A stretch of 64,000 bases of DNA from Antedon bifida (Eukaryota; Echinodermata; Crinoidea; Comatulida; Antedonidae), in the NCBI GenBank assembly GCA_963402885.1, contig OY727100.1:21795665-21859664 (forward strand), written 5' to 3'. How positions within the stretch are numbered: the stretch's first letter is position 1; each line of letters begins with the position of its first letter. A program made the translations under genes and the position numbers. The notes beneath the pieces are model-generated. The model saw only the letters and a list, made by a program, of their open reading frames with translations, did no database searches and was not told the DNA's origin. Shown here in pieces: positions 22,501-34,774 of the stretch.

Positions 22501-25500
22501 ATACTTAAAGTTAAGAGATGAGATAACATGGAGACAGTGGATTTGAAAAGAAGAAAGAGGATCGATGAACTGAAGTTGAGAGCTATCTGTGAGTGTGTCA
22601 CTGAATGATCTGAAATTGGCACCGGTAAATTAAGAGATCATGGAGACAAATGGAGTTGAAAAGAAAAAAAGGACTGATAAACTCAAGTCAAGAGCTGTGT
22701 TTAAAGGCAAACTCAGACAGCGTCGTACGACGAGGCCTGACAAAAAATGTTTAAAGTTCTCTCCCGACGACCTAAAAACTACGCCCGATGCTTTCTCAAG
22801 ACGTTTCGTCGGCACTTGTCGTACGACGCTGTCTGAGTTGGCCGTTAGTATCTCATTGATTTATTTGAAATTGGCACCAGTATTTTTATACTTAACGAAT
22901 TTAAAGAATAAAGATAACGAAGGGAACATTATACCGTAGTTGGACAAGTCTTACTTGGGTTGCAATGGTCGGTGGAGAGTCTTGCCATTTTTCTCGATAG
23001 TTTTCAAAATTGAACTGCTAGCTTTCAACATATCTTTTGATTCTTTTCTGCCAGGTTGTGTACGTCTAATTTCTATTTTTTCCACTGCTTTTGTTTCTTC
23101 TTTCGGTTCGATCTTCTCTGGTTCTTCCAATTTCACTTCCTCTTTACCTAAGATCAAAACAGATTGCTGATTTATAGAAGTGATCTAAAAATAAATACAT
23201 GTCTTATCTAATTCATGTGATTACTATTCACTTTGTACTGACATTTACGAATAACTTTAATCTTTGTCGGTTTCAAACTTCCTTCATCGTCACTGTCACT
23301 ATCTGGATCTGACAAGTCGGCCATGCTGTCTTCGGTTTGATTTTCTAAAAAAAAAATCAGAAAAATACGTTTTTGCTATTAATATTTGATACAAAATTAT
23401 TAAATAAAGAACTTTACTTTACTTTAAACATCAAGAACGAGCATTAGAATGTATAAACATTATTCGGATATATTTTTTTTAAATACAGAACGAAATGTTT
23501 TAAGATCAAGTCCAATAACTTACTTGCGTAAGCTGACAAGCTCTTAGCACGCTCTAATGACTTTATCATTCTGCGCGGAACAAGAGCCTTTGAAAGACCT
23601 GTATCATCGTCAGCGTTGGTCTTGGAGGTCGTGGCATCACCAGACTTGTCGTCGGTAATGTCGTCCTTTTTAAGTGACTGCTGATGGTTAGTCAAGCTGG
23701 ATGGCAGGACTGAAGCTGCTTGTTGTTGATCACTTCGCTTCATCCAAAACCTGGCGGCTTTCTTTCTTGTCTGTAAAAATAGAAATAAGACGTTTGAAAG
23801 TGATCTGATGGAATTGAATTGAATATACTGTAAGCCTATTAATCATGTCCATGTACCGTTCGATTGAGAAAGTCTTCTCCATCGTACTTCTTGAACAGTT
23901 GCAACACCTCTCTCAGCTTTTCACAAACCAGGCCTTGTACATATCGAACAAATTCGTCTGCAACATAACTATCTAATGTCATGTATTCCGCCAATTTTTC
24001 CATCAGGTCATTTTTAAGTTGAATACACTGGCTACTGGAGCATGCAAGATACACCGTTTTGATATGCATTGCAGTAATGTACCTTACTCTATGGCCGCTG
24101 ACATCACACTGATAAATGGCTGTGTTTAGGTAATCTTCAGACTTCTGCCAGAATTTCAAGCAGTTAATGTTTTGTTGCTGGCCGTTTCTACGTAAGAAAT
24201 TTTCAAACGGACCCCCTGCAAGTCTGTCCGAAACAATTGTGTCAAATACGCTAACAATTTCATTTTTGTTGACAACGGATCTCAAGTTCCAATAGACGTA
24301 ATATGGTTCCGTTACAGACACTTTGTGGAAGGCATTTAACTGGGACTTGTTTGTCAGGCTAGGTAAAGAAGAAGCCATTGGATCGCATTCTGATTGGCTG
24401 ACTGTTTGTTCAGTACCTATAGATATTATGCTCGACTTCTTATTATTAATCTCTGGTAACTTAAGCTTGTCTTCGTTCTCATCAGACTTTCCCATCGCTT
24501 TATTGGCAATCTGCTCCAAACGTGCCAAGTTCGCTTTGGTCAATGGTGCCATCACACCACTACCTCTACGCCCAGATGATGCCTTTCGTCTTCCACCTCC
24601 CGCCATTTTTGTGTAGCCTGCTTTTATTGAACTTCGGCGTCCTTCTTTTGTTTTGTTTGGAGGTTCTTCGTCTGTCTTTGTTTTCTTCTTCTTCTTTGGA
24701 CCATCTTCCTTGACTTTCTGAAGTGCTAGAATGTCTGCTTGAAGTTGTGGTAAACCAAGTTTGAGTGCATCTTCAAGAGAGGGGTCGCCAAGCGGTTTCT
24801 TTTTACCTTTCTTTCCTGCTTTGGGTTTGGTAGTTTCTTCAGCAGTCGTCGTCGGAGCGCTAGACTCGTTTGTGAGTGATTGCATTAACATTGAGAAATC
24901 ACCAAGACGAAATTCCACTGACATAGCTTGTTGTCTTTTCTGTGGTTTATATTTCCTTTTCTTTGGTGGCACAGGAGTCTTTGTTGCTATGACTTGTTTT
25001 TCTGTTGTGAAAGACCCCGTGGAAATTCTTCGTAACGATGCAACACCAGAAGAAGACCATGACAGTCGACGCATGCTGGATGAACTGGAATCTCGCGCCA
25101 ACAGTTCAGGTGTTGCAAAACTCTGTCGTCTGCGCTGAGCCATCTTTTTAAACCGTTCGTGATACTGGTTAAATTTTTCGTTGTCTATTCTTTTTTCTTC
25201 ATCGTCATCTGTGGTCTCTTGTTTTTTATCTTCGTCTGATTCAGTGATCTGTTGCATAGTTTCGTCTATGTTAGTGGGTGTTTCTTCTGATGTTTGAGTT
25301 ACTGTTTCTTTGCTTATTTGCTTCTTTAAATCGACCTCTACAGCATTCACTGAAAACAAGATGTAAATTACAGTTATTAAGTGAAATAAAGTATAATACT
25401 AGAACAAAACCATTGCTTATTGACGCATTTCATTCATGACTTGCCTTCTTCGTGAATCACTTCACTTTTTTTAGGAACGATTTCTGTTTTTTGTTGTTGT

Positions 25501-27655
25501 TCTTCTTCTTTTGGTGTGAGTATTAGTTCAACACCCGCGTCAGGTTCTGGTGGTGGTGTAGTTTGTTCTGGTTCCTCAGAAATATCTTCCTCAGAGATAG
25601 TTGGTAGAGGGAATCCATCACTGGTATTCCATTCGTTCTCGTCATACTGGTCTTTATTAGCTGTTGTCGTTTCTCCTGTGTCTTCCAATTTCAACATGGC
25701 TGCCAGTTCGGAACGCCTGATACTGGACGATGTGAACATTGACAGCAGGTTGTTTACACTCTGGCTCTTGAGATGCGTCTTGCGCGCGACTTTAATGTTA
25801 TCTGACATCACTTCCTGTCTTTTGGCACCACCGTCGTCGGTGTCGGCAAGTTCAGACAAACTTCGAACGTGAACCACGCAACAATCAGGTTGATACACAA
25901 TGTCTTTTTGAACTGAAACAAAGGGTGGACATTGGATCGGAAATGTTTAATGAGGTTGTGTCAAAGAAAATTGGTAGGCCGTACTGCTGTAGTTTAAACA
26001 GCAGTTCTTGTGTCTAGTATGATGACGTCTTACCTTCTCTATTTTTCATCCACGTTGCCTTACATCTGATCAGAAATCGTGGAACCCAGTAATTTTGGAG
26101 AGATTTCAGGATGAATCCCTGGACAATGGTAAACGTGTTCAATATGTCAATGCTGGAATCTGTTGCCGCATCAGAAACTGCAGTTAACATGACGTCACGT
26201 TTGCGACGCTTTAACTCTAAAATAATATGAATCAGTTTCATACGAATGTCAAATACGGTAGTGATAATTATGTTTCTGTTGTGATTATATCGAATTAAAA
26301 TGAAAAGATGATACTACCTGAAAAGGGCTTCCATTCGTCCCACAGTTCCATAACTCCTCCATTTTTGTAATACTTTGCCGAGATTTCACGAAACAGTTCC
26401 CGACTCAGTTCTTTGTCATCTTTCGTCGCTTTTCGGAATCGTTCGGCATCTATCCAGAACTCGTAGCCTCGTTCTCCTGCGGTGCCAACCAAAAACATCC
26501 GAAAACGTCGCATTCCGGATGCTTTTCTTAAGCATTTGCTAAGAAGCCTTCGGTCCAATGTCTTGTCTTTCAAGCCTAGTTATGGGTTTTTCGAGTAAAG
26601 ATTGAGGTAATGAAATATATTAGTACGGGCAGGGTGTGTTGTGCGGTTTGGTGGTTAAGATGCTCGGCTACCAATACCACATTCATTGGTTCAAATCCTG
26701 TCAGCGGTTAGGAAGGTCCACTCTCAAAGAGAAGATTATTTAGATTAAATCCAATGGTCATAATATACATAATATATTCTATATTTTTGTTTTCCGCTTA
26801 CCGTTACCGCTCGTTTGTGTAAATTGGCCTTCATTTTTACTTACCATATTCAGTAGTTATTGCATGAGTTGGTTGGTATAAATGTGTCTTTAGTAGATGC
26901 TTACACAGAATGTAATGTAGATAGAGGTCTGTCTTGAAGAATAGCGGAGCACGATGCGTTCTCACCCATCTCATCAACTTTACTCGATCTAAACGCTTAA
27001 ACATTATTCATAAAGGCGGAATAATAATATAATAATAATAATAATACCAATAATATTTTAAAATGTAATTTTATATATACAGTATACTGTACCTTATAGT
27101 ATACAAAGTTCTATTTCTAAACGTATTTAAAGCGGCCTACATTAGTTTGTGAAGAAAGCCTGTAAGCATTTAAATCTCAAACTTTGTTTTTTGTTTACAT
27201 ATTACTTACGTATTGAGTTCGTTTTAAAGGAGGGTCAAGTTCAAATACATGCTCCGAGAAACGATATAACAACCGTTGGGCAAAAATCTTAAAAGAAAAA
27301 CATTTTATGAAATGAAAGAGGCCTAGGCCTACTGTAGTGATAGACTATACATGCCAATTCTAATACAGTATGAATATTGATAGGCCTATTAAATTTCAAA
27401 CATTTATTAACTACAAAAACATTACCGGTAATGATAGAAATATATTGAAATAGTCGACGAACGTGCGGTCACAAAGAAGTCGAGCTAATTCCGTCTCGGT
27501 AGGAATTGGACCTGAAAGATTGAAAATAAAAGAATAATCTAGTCAGTCAGTACTAAATGTTTAGGTCTACATTTAAGTAGGCCTAGGGCTAACTAAAAAA
27601 TAAATATAAAACTGAAATAACCTTTTGGTTCCAAATCATTAATATCAAAGTCCAT
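19502..27655 (-). CDS. RGS22: RGS22-like protein, copy B (20 exons, 1552 aa)
   Basis: Tandem paralogue of the gene at 8522-18063 with the same 20-exon structure. Exons: 27655-27622, 27511-27426, 27287-27210, 26995-26845, 26575-26318, 26216-26034, 25912-25445, 25349-23857, 23770-23524, 23344-23243, 23147-22955, 22481-22285, 22190-22073, 21953-21854, 21699-21579, 21355-21253, 21038-20900, 20742-20618, 20487-20318, 19794-19502. They sum to 4659 nt. The four RGS-like folds are well conserved; the linkers differ. Exon 8 holds a segment absent from copy A with basic-Ser sites (RRRQSF, MRRLSW) plus the shared LRRIST. Intron 7 has a GC donor (AAG|GCAAGT). An X-box lies 97 bp upstream of the start. 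Role in G-protein or ciliary signalling is inferred from vertebrate RGS22. Confidence 0.92.
20102..20245. mobile_element. MITE family A copy
   Basis: ATCTACACTATAAAACTAG to AAGTTTGATAATGTAGACAG with the usual core. In RGS22B, intron before the last exon. Confidence 0.88.
22449..22630 (-). repeat. Duplicated exon 12 acceptor in RGS22B
   Basis: GTTGAGAGCTGTCTCTGAGT at 22447 recurs in altered form at about 22577, with the intervening acceptor and exon start. Homologous to the array in copy A but with two units. Confidence 0.82.
26632..26760 (+). mobile_element. tRNA-derived SINE fragment, family 2-like
   Basis: GTGCGGTTTGGTGGTTAAGATGC with a B-box GGTTCAAATCC resembles the head of the SINE at 53346. 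The 3' half is lost or divergent. Confidence 0.6.
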
Positions 27656-27751
27656 TTTAAAATTGTTATTTTATTTTCCTCGGCCACGCTCCGCCATCGC
27701 CGACTCGACACCGTATAGAAAACTTTTACTTGTTACATTTCTGCGCATTTT

Positions 27752-27781
27752 GTTGCCTCAGTAACCAGTTACCACAGCGAC
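27752..27781 (-). promoter_or_regulatory. Paired RFX X-box upstream of RGS22 copy B
   Basis: GTTGCCTCAGTAAC (27752-27765) fits the X-box consensus GTNRCC-N(0-3)-RGYAAC at every position. GTTACCACAGCGAC (27768-27781) follows two bases later with one mismatch. They lie 97 and 113 bp from the start codon, the usual range for RFX-driven ciliary genes. Confidence 0.75.
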
Positions 27782-27863
27782 AGTTATGCGTATTTGAAGA
27801 GAAAGTAGTGTTACGCGTAAGAATATTCAAGCTGCGTACTGGACAAATTGGTCACGTGTCTAG

Positions 27864-28340
27864 TGGCATATATCGAGTTTGATAGAACAACTGGAATATC
27901 ATCAAAGCAAAGTAGTGATAGTCAAATTAATTATCCAACTTACATATTATGTATCCGACTTATATATTTTGAAAAGTAAATATTCTAATTTAAAGTATTC
28001 AAATGAAATTGATGTTAATTAAAACTATATAACTGTAGTTTTTATACAAATGGGTGTGTGGGCGTATGGATGGCATGTTAGATAATGTTTCATAGAAATT
28101 GCCTACATTTGACCTACAGAGAATATATGTTTGTGGTCAGTAATGACGATTTTAGAAGTAGAGGTCTAATACTTGTGGACTCATAACACTCTTAGTCTTA
28201 TAGACTAAAACATTGTAAGACAAATGGACTATTTTTTCCTGTTGTATTTTGAAAGACTTTTATGGTGGCAAATAATGAACTTTTATTAAATTCCGGTAGA
28301 TAAGAAGGAAACTGACTAATGTCACATAATATTAATAGTC
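27864..28340 (+). pseudogene. Duplicated last exon and 3' flank of the YWTD gene
   Basis: Matches 33671-34140: GATAGAACAACTGGAATATC, then the post-stop flank with AAATTCCGGTAGATAAGAAG. The coding part has frame damage and lacks the other five exons. A further piece at 28590-28725 matches 34410-34560 (ACTCTTTTAAGTACCAAAGT). Confidence 0.88.
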
Positions 28341-28725
28341 ATTCACTTTGACAACAAATTTGAATATGACAAAAAATGTGAATATCTTTAATAGAATGTT
28401 TAGCAAGGACGTGTTTAAAATGATTCTTAAACATCATTATATTATTCTACAATAAATTTAGTTCAAATTAAGGACGTCCCGGCCTTGGTTCTATAAAATA
28501 TTTCTATCCATGGTTTTAATGCGTGTGTTTTATCTTTAAAACATTGTGTGTGACAAACCCCTTACTACTAAGAACGAACCCTTTTATATTTGTTGTTTAC
28601 TCTTTTAAGTACCAAAGTTATACCATATTATATAAGAAGTTTGTTTAAGACTTAGACGTAAGACGTAAGACTTAATTAATCGAAGCCTGTACTTTATTTT
28701 AAAGCGTGTTTATATTTGTGTTCTT

Positions 28726-29929
28726 TCCCGGCCATTTCCCATCTTGTTCGATTTTCTAGTTTGATGATATTTTTATTTAGTGAAAAGTAAAAAGAGGTAT
28801 GTATATTGAATGCCGCCGAGGCAAATGTAGATATTATATAAAATGAGTATTTTAAACTACAAAAAGTGTACATGTAGGCTAATAATATTGCAATTTATAA
28901 GTCGTGATAAGAGGCCAATAACAACTCGTTATACTGTATAGCGCCCGCTATTGGCCAAGAAATAATAATACAGTAATAATATTGTCAGTACTAAACCATT
29001 GATCTGAAGTCCATATAAGGAAAATGGTTTCAGTCACGTGCAAATGTCCATCAATAATGGACTGGTCCTGTCACGTGTTAGCTTTACTGACGTTAAACTA
29101 ACGTAATTCTATGAAATAACGACCGCAGCTCATATCTAGTCTAAGTACGTAACACTTTTTAGGAAAATGCTCCATTTGCATGATTTGTTTAAATGCCTAA
29201 CAAGTTGAAAATAATATTATGTTGTCAGCTTCTTTTGTGTCTTGTTTAGTAATTAATTACTTTGCTCGTTAAGCGCGCTTCTCAACAGGAACGTTTATTT
29301 AATTAAAAAAAAATAATTTACTTAGTAGTGCCCGGATGTCGAAAAATAATACTGAGACCTCATCGTCGGTATATGCCGCGCGGTGTATATGATCATTTGC
29401 GATACGATTTCTTATCAACGTTAATCTGCTTGCGTCGTGGTTGGTCAAATTACTTGCGTCGCTGGGAACCAAAATACAATTCTGGGCGCAGAAAAGACGT
29501 ACACGTAACGCACGTAATTTGACGACGGGAAGATCAGGATTAAAATAAAACGTTACATGCAGCTTTATATTACCAAAGTATTACAATTATTCAAGTTTGA
29601 CGAAAGTGTTTTTTTTTTACTTGTCCCACCTTCTTATTCATGTCTAGGGCGGATCTCGACATTTTGAGATGTTGGAGGGGGAGTGGGAGGGATGCCACAA
29701 GAAAAGGGCACATCCGAGTCTGAGTATTTGAGCGAAATGTTAAAATATGTCTTTATTTTCTGGCCTGTATGTATAATGTAAGTGACCTGCTTTTTTGGGG
29801 GCCTATTGTAAATTTGCATACTTATTTCCTATGTACCTGGTAGTTGTCCTCTTAAATACTCCACAAGCAAGTCTGACAAAGAGGCAAACACATTCAACTT
29901 TACACATAGAGGTCCTTAGCATAGTGGCT
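28726..29929. other. Intergenic, no gene seen
   Basis: AT-rich sequence. Two CACGTG-type sites flank a weak inverted repeat near 29030-29085, and 29410-29475 has GCTTGCGTCG motifs reminiscent of family D. No coding exon recognised. Confidence 0.55.
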
Positions 29930-30470
29930 TAGTAGTATACTAGTAGTAATGTTTTATTTGTGTAATATAATCTATAAAACGGATTCTCATCAATAATAAA
30001 AACAACGACTTAATATTTAAATTCAGACGATATGATAAAGATGGTATAGTAATTAGAAATTCATTAAACATCACGTGATATTCTATTCGTCTGAATTATA
30101 CATATTGCTTAGTAGTACTAGCGTAGTAATAATGCAGTCTAATCTATAAAACGGATTCTCTCATCAATAATAAAAACAATTGACTTAATAATTTAATTTA
30201 GACAATATGATGAAGATGGTATAGTAATTAGAAATGCATTAAACATCACGTGATATTCTATTCGTCTGAATTATACATATTGCTTAGTAGTACTAGCCTA
30301 GTAATAATGCAATATAATCTATAAAACGGATTCTCTCATCAATAATAAAAACAATTGACTTAATAATTTAATTCAGACAACATGATAAAGATGGTATAGT
30401 AATTAGAAATGCATTATTAAACATCACGTGACATTATTCCATTTGCCTGAATTATACATAGTTATTCGTA
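29930..30470 (+). repeat. Three tandem copies of a 180-bp unit
   Basis: Units begin near 29930, 30109 and 30289. Each contains CTATAAAACGGATTCTC, AGATGGTATAGTAATTAGAA and CATCACGTGATATTCTATTC. No coding capacity. Confidence 0.88.
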
Positions 30471-30498
30471 GGCCTACTTCAATATTTGTTTTGGTAAA

Positions 30499-30690
30499 AT
30501 CAACCATTTCCAACGTATACTTTGTATGTGGCGTATGTACATCAACCATTTCCAGCGTATGCCTTTGTATGTGACGTGTGTACATCAACAATTTCCAGCG
30601 TATTACTTTGTATGTGACGTGTGTACATCAACCATTTCTAGCGTATTACTTTGTTTGCTGTGTGTACATCAACCATTTCTAACGTATTAC
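30499..30690 (+). repeat. Five tandem copies of a 43-bp unit upstream of the YWTD gene
   Basis: ATCAACCATTTCCAGCGTAT recurs at about 43-bp spacing and ends 26 bp before the start codon at 30716. It therefore occupies the probable 5' UTR or core promoter. Confidence 0.85.
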
Positions 30691-30715
30691 TTTACTTACT
30701 CAACTGAAGACAAAA

Positions 30716-33700
30716 ATGATTGTTTTTGCTTGGTTTTACCTGGTGATCAACTCCCATGTTTTGGGGGATAGGCCTGCTACGGTCCTGCCAACCACGGATA
30801 CTGGTAAATAATTATTAATTGTTAACGTACTTTGTCTTAAGTGTTGTTATTAGGGTGAAGAACAAAGTTTGATGGATACCAAATGCAGTAAGAGACCTAC
30901 CTAATCGGATCCAATGCACAGTGCTTGGGCCCAAGTTTTGATTTATCATCTTTTAGTAAAAATGAATCTTTCTAAATAGACTCTGCTTCAACAGGTTATC
31001 CCTCAATCAGACTTACTCTGGACACCTACCATGGTGACTGATATATAATAGTCTGTGACAGTTGCTATTACTTTACACCGATATTTTAAAGCCCTAAAAA
31101 ACTGTTTAGTGGTAATAGTAATAATAATTAATACTTATAATAGCAGTAACATGTCAATAGCTGAAATGATGATGAGCATGTTTATAATGTACCATATTCT
31201 AGAAAAAATCCATCTGGTGTCAGATGATTTGTTAAGCTAGTACTAGTAGCCGAAATGTAGCAAACTAGTAATATTATGATAAAATAAATCATCTATTTTG
31301 AATATAATTAGTTTTCCTATTGCATTTTTAGAGTTTGGAAGTGGAGATTATAGTTCTATAGAGGTTGGAAGTAGAGATTATAGTTATGATCCCGAAGAAT
31401 GTGTTATGACTTACAAACACTGGACAGAACAAAGTAAGACGTGTTGTTATTATATGATTATTACTTTTAATAATTTACTTATTCAATAACGTAAATCAAT
31501 ATACTGATTTATAACCAATTTTCGATTGTGTAAATATCAATTAGATACTAATAAATTAATAATAAGCTATATTAGTTGTCTTGGGTGATTATCTTTTTAT
31601 TATTACATTAAATTAATCGTTATTGTTTTTACAGATAATATTATATTTGTGGCCAACTGGTCTCCACCTGGAATTTACATGTCAAATGTAAGTTCCACTT
31701 TAAGGTTTGAGGTAGCGATGGAGGATGTAGAGTTAACCGCACCCTCCGCTCTTGGTTATGATGGCACCATATCTACACTATACTGGTCTGACTTTGGCAA
31801 GAATACCATTGAACGATATTCATTTGATACTAACCAACATGAAGTGTTTGTGTCTAATATTGTGTATGGTAAGAAAACAATATTTAGTCTAAAATTTTGT
31901 TTAAATTTTTTTTTTTAATTAAAAAGAATAGGCATCTTTATATTTTGGTAGCAATTGTTTAAATTGTGTATGCTTATTATAGTACAAATAGGCAATCTTC
32001 AGAATATTTTAATGGTTGAACCACATCCTAAATTGTGTATGCTTATTATAGTACAAATAGGCACTCTTTTGGATATTTTAATAGTTGAACCACATCCTAC
32101 ATTGTTTTATTGTTAAATAATCATGAATATAATAACAATAAAGCAAAATCAGTCGTTAGGAAAGTTACGTCACAAAATCAACGCGTACTGTATAGAGACT
32201 ATAATTATTATAGTCTATCAAAACAAATTTTAGAAAGTTCATAATTTCTCTGCCAAACAAAGCGGAAAGCGTCCTGAATCCGTCTCTCTGTCAAATAATG
32301 TCTATGTTATTCCATACTCTGTCATCAAACACAATTGGGATTAAACAAGTTTATATGAGAATCTTTTATTAGATCTTCTACAAGTTTAATAGTATAGGCC
32401 TACATACAATAAATACTCTTATTTATGGCTTGAAGAGTTGGACATTTAAAATGTGTATACAGACGGGTTTGTCTTTATGAAACCCTATAGCATAACTGTA
32501 GTTAGATTGTATATTATAGTTTGTGATTATAACGGGTTTCAATTTTTCATCATTTATAAAGTGCGTAATTTAGCCGTTGATGGAGCTGGAAAGAAGCTTT
32601 ATTGGACAGACTATTACCAAAACCGAATTGAAGTAATAAATCTGGATGGAACAAACAGAAGAATACTGATTGACACAGAATTAAATTGGCCAAATGCAAT
32701 TGAGATAGACACAACCAACGGGTATGTCACTCTCTATTGCTACCGTTATATTATATCTCTTCAATGAGATTAACTAGTTAACTTCACATATCCATAATAT
32801 CGATTATTACGTAAACATGTATTATTAATGCATTAGCAAAATAATTTACCTATTTTAATAATGAATTAGGAAAGAAATAATTATTTATATTTTTTCATAC
32901 ATTCATTATAAGAATTTAATTTCATTTAATAACTCAGCTTTAGTTATTTTGTAAGTGTTTCTCTGGTATATATGTCACTGTACACAGTAACTGTAATTAA
33001 CATACTATATTTAATTAGATACCTGTACTGGACTGATACAGGATTCGACAAGATAGAGCGAGTGAAGTTAAATGACTTGAGTACAAGAACCGCTTTAGTG
33101 ACAACTGGACTTGGTTGGCCATCCGGACTTGTTTTAGCAGTTCCCGGTAAGTTATGGGTCATAAATGTATGCATGTTATATATTGATACTCTAATGTTTT
33201 AGGCTATCTAGGTAGGCTCTTAGGTTAAATCCTTTAAGATTAAACAACACGATCATTTTGCAGTAAGATCATGGGGTAAGACTAATTTGGTCATGTTTAA
33301 TACATTGTGATGCTAAAATGTTACAATTATATGTTAAAATGTAATAGTACCAAATTCCTTAACTATTTTACATTTATACCTGTCAACAGTCTTCAAACAG
33401 TTTTCAAACTTGCTCACGTAGGCACTTTTACTATGAGTGAAAGGAGCACATCCATTATTATCAAAATATTAAATTGAATCCATCCGCTATTTCACTGTAG
33501 CTTTTATATATTTTAGATGGAAAGATGTATTGGTGTGATTCCGACAAGAGGGTGATTGAGGAAGCTAACCTTGATGGATCTAACAGAAGAACGATTATAA
33601 CGCTTCCTGGAAAGAGTCCGTTTAGAATTGACATTTATAGAAACTACCTGTACTGGACAGAACCCTATGGTGGTGGCATATATCAAGTTGATAGAACAAC

Positions 33701-33764
33701 TGGAATATCATCAAAGCAAAGTAGCGATAGTCGACTTAATGATCCAAGAGACTTATATATTTAA
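30716..33764 (+). CDS. Secreted YWTD (LDL receptor class B) repeat protein, 319 aa
   Basis: Exons 30716-30803, 31332-31433, 31635-31868, 32562-32721, 33019-33146, 33517-33764; 960 nt in consistent phase. It opens with a hydrophobic signal-like MIVFAWFYLVINSHVLG, then an acidic linker with a short internal repeat (GSGDYSS / VGSRDYSY). Five class B blades follow: LYWSDFGKN, LYWTDYYQNRIEV, LYWTDTGFDKIERV, MYWCDSDKRVIEE and LYWTEPYGG. There is no EGF module, LDL-A module or transmembrane segment, unlike LRP receptors. A YWTD beta-propeller normally needs six blades, so the fold may be incomplete or use the divergent N-terminal strand. Probable secreted ligand- or receptor-binding protein; partner unknown. 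Part of the gene is duplicated at 27864. Confidence 0.85.
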
Positions 33765-34680
33765 AAAAAGTAAATATTCTAATTTAAAGTATTTAAATGA
33801 AATTGATGTTGATTAAAACTATATAATTGTAGTTTTTCTTTATACAAATTGATGTGCGTATGGCATGTTAGATAATGTTTAATAGAAATTGCCTACATTA
33901 TTTCTTTAGTATTAAAGTAGGCCTAGAATAGCATATAATGTTTGTGGTCAGTAACGACCATTTCGGAAGTAGAAGTCTAATACTTGTGCACTCATAACAC
34001 TCTTATAGACTAAAACATTGTAAGACAAATGGACTATTTTTTTTCTGTTGTATTTTAAAAGACTTTTATGGTGGCAGATAATGAACTTTTATTAAATTCC
34101 GGTAGATAAGAAGGAAACTGACTAATGTTAGTTATTCACTTTGACAAAATTGAATTTAAAAAACTGTTTGTACTTGAAAAAAATTGTAACTTAAAGCAAA
34201 ACAACGTGGGATTTTGGGGTGGGTGGGAATTTTCATAAGTGAGACTTAATATTCATTTTTTATTTATCGACATCATGGCGGAGAACCTGGTTTTAAAACG
34301 TCTTAGTGTTGAATTCCGGTATTCGTTTAATACTATTTTTCAGAGTCTCGCTCAAAAATTCTTTTATTTCTTCATGGATTAATGAATAGATGGATACATA
34401 TCGACGGTGACATCAACTCTTTTAAGTACCAAAGTTATACCATATTATATAAGAAGTTGTTAGTCGAAGCCTGTATTTTATTTTAAAGCGTGTTTATATT
34501 TGGTGTTTACTCTTTTAAGTACCAAAGTTATACCATATTATATAAGAAGTTTGTTTTTTAATCATAAATGTAAGCCTAACAGCGGCCTAACAATCATTGA
34601 ATAAGAATACGGGCGTTAGCCGTCGTCATAGGGGAATTTCCCTTTTAGGATTGTTGGTGGCGCTCTGCATATTCAAAGAA
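33765..34680 (+). other. YWTD gene 3' flank
   Basis: Shared with the duplicate at 27.9-28.7 kb. Internal repetition of GTTTACTCTTTTAAGTACC at 34412 and 34505. No further ORF. Confidence 0.55.
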
Positions 34681-34689
34681 CGGTACTTT

Positions 34690-34774
34690 CCCCTGCGATA
34701 AAAAGTGACATTCGACAGGTAGGAGCGCATGTGAGCAGACAAGACCTGCGCTGGTGGTCACGTAAAACTGTACA
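34690..34774 (+). other. Candidate 5' UTR exon of GGCT
   Basis: Relatively GC-rich sequence ends GTACAG|GTAAGTTTT, a strong donor. The first coding exon has an acceptor (AG at 35350-35351) just before its ATG, so a non-coding first exon is needed. Its start is not visible. Confidence 0.5.

Noticed and set aside
8522-27655. The two RGS22 copies as unmerged haplotypes in the assembly
   Set aside because: They differ in coding indels, linkers, intron repeats, splice donors and flanks, far beyond allelic variation, while both frames stay intact.
27864-28340. A second YWTD gene
   Set aside because: Only the last exon and flank are present, with frame damage; a remnant, not a gene.
30716-33764. 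Fragment of an LRP5/6-type receptor
   Set aside because: A start with a signal-like peptide, a proper stop and no EGF, LDL-A or transmembrane exons nearby; the six exons close in phase.
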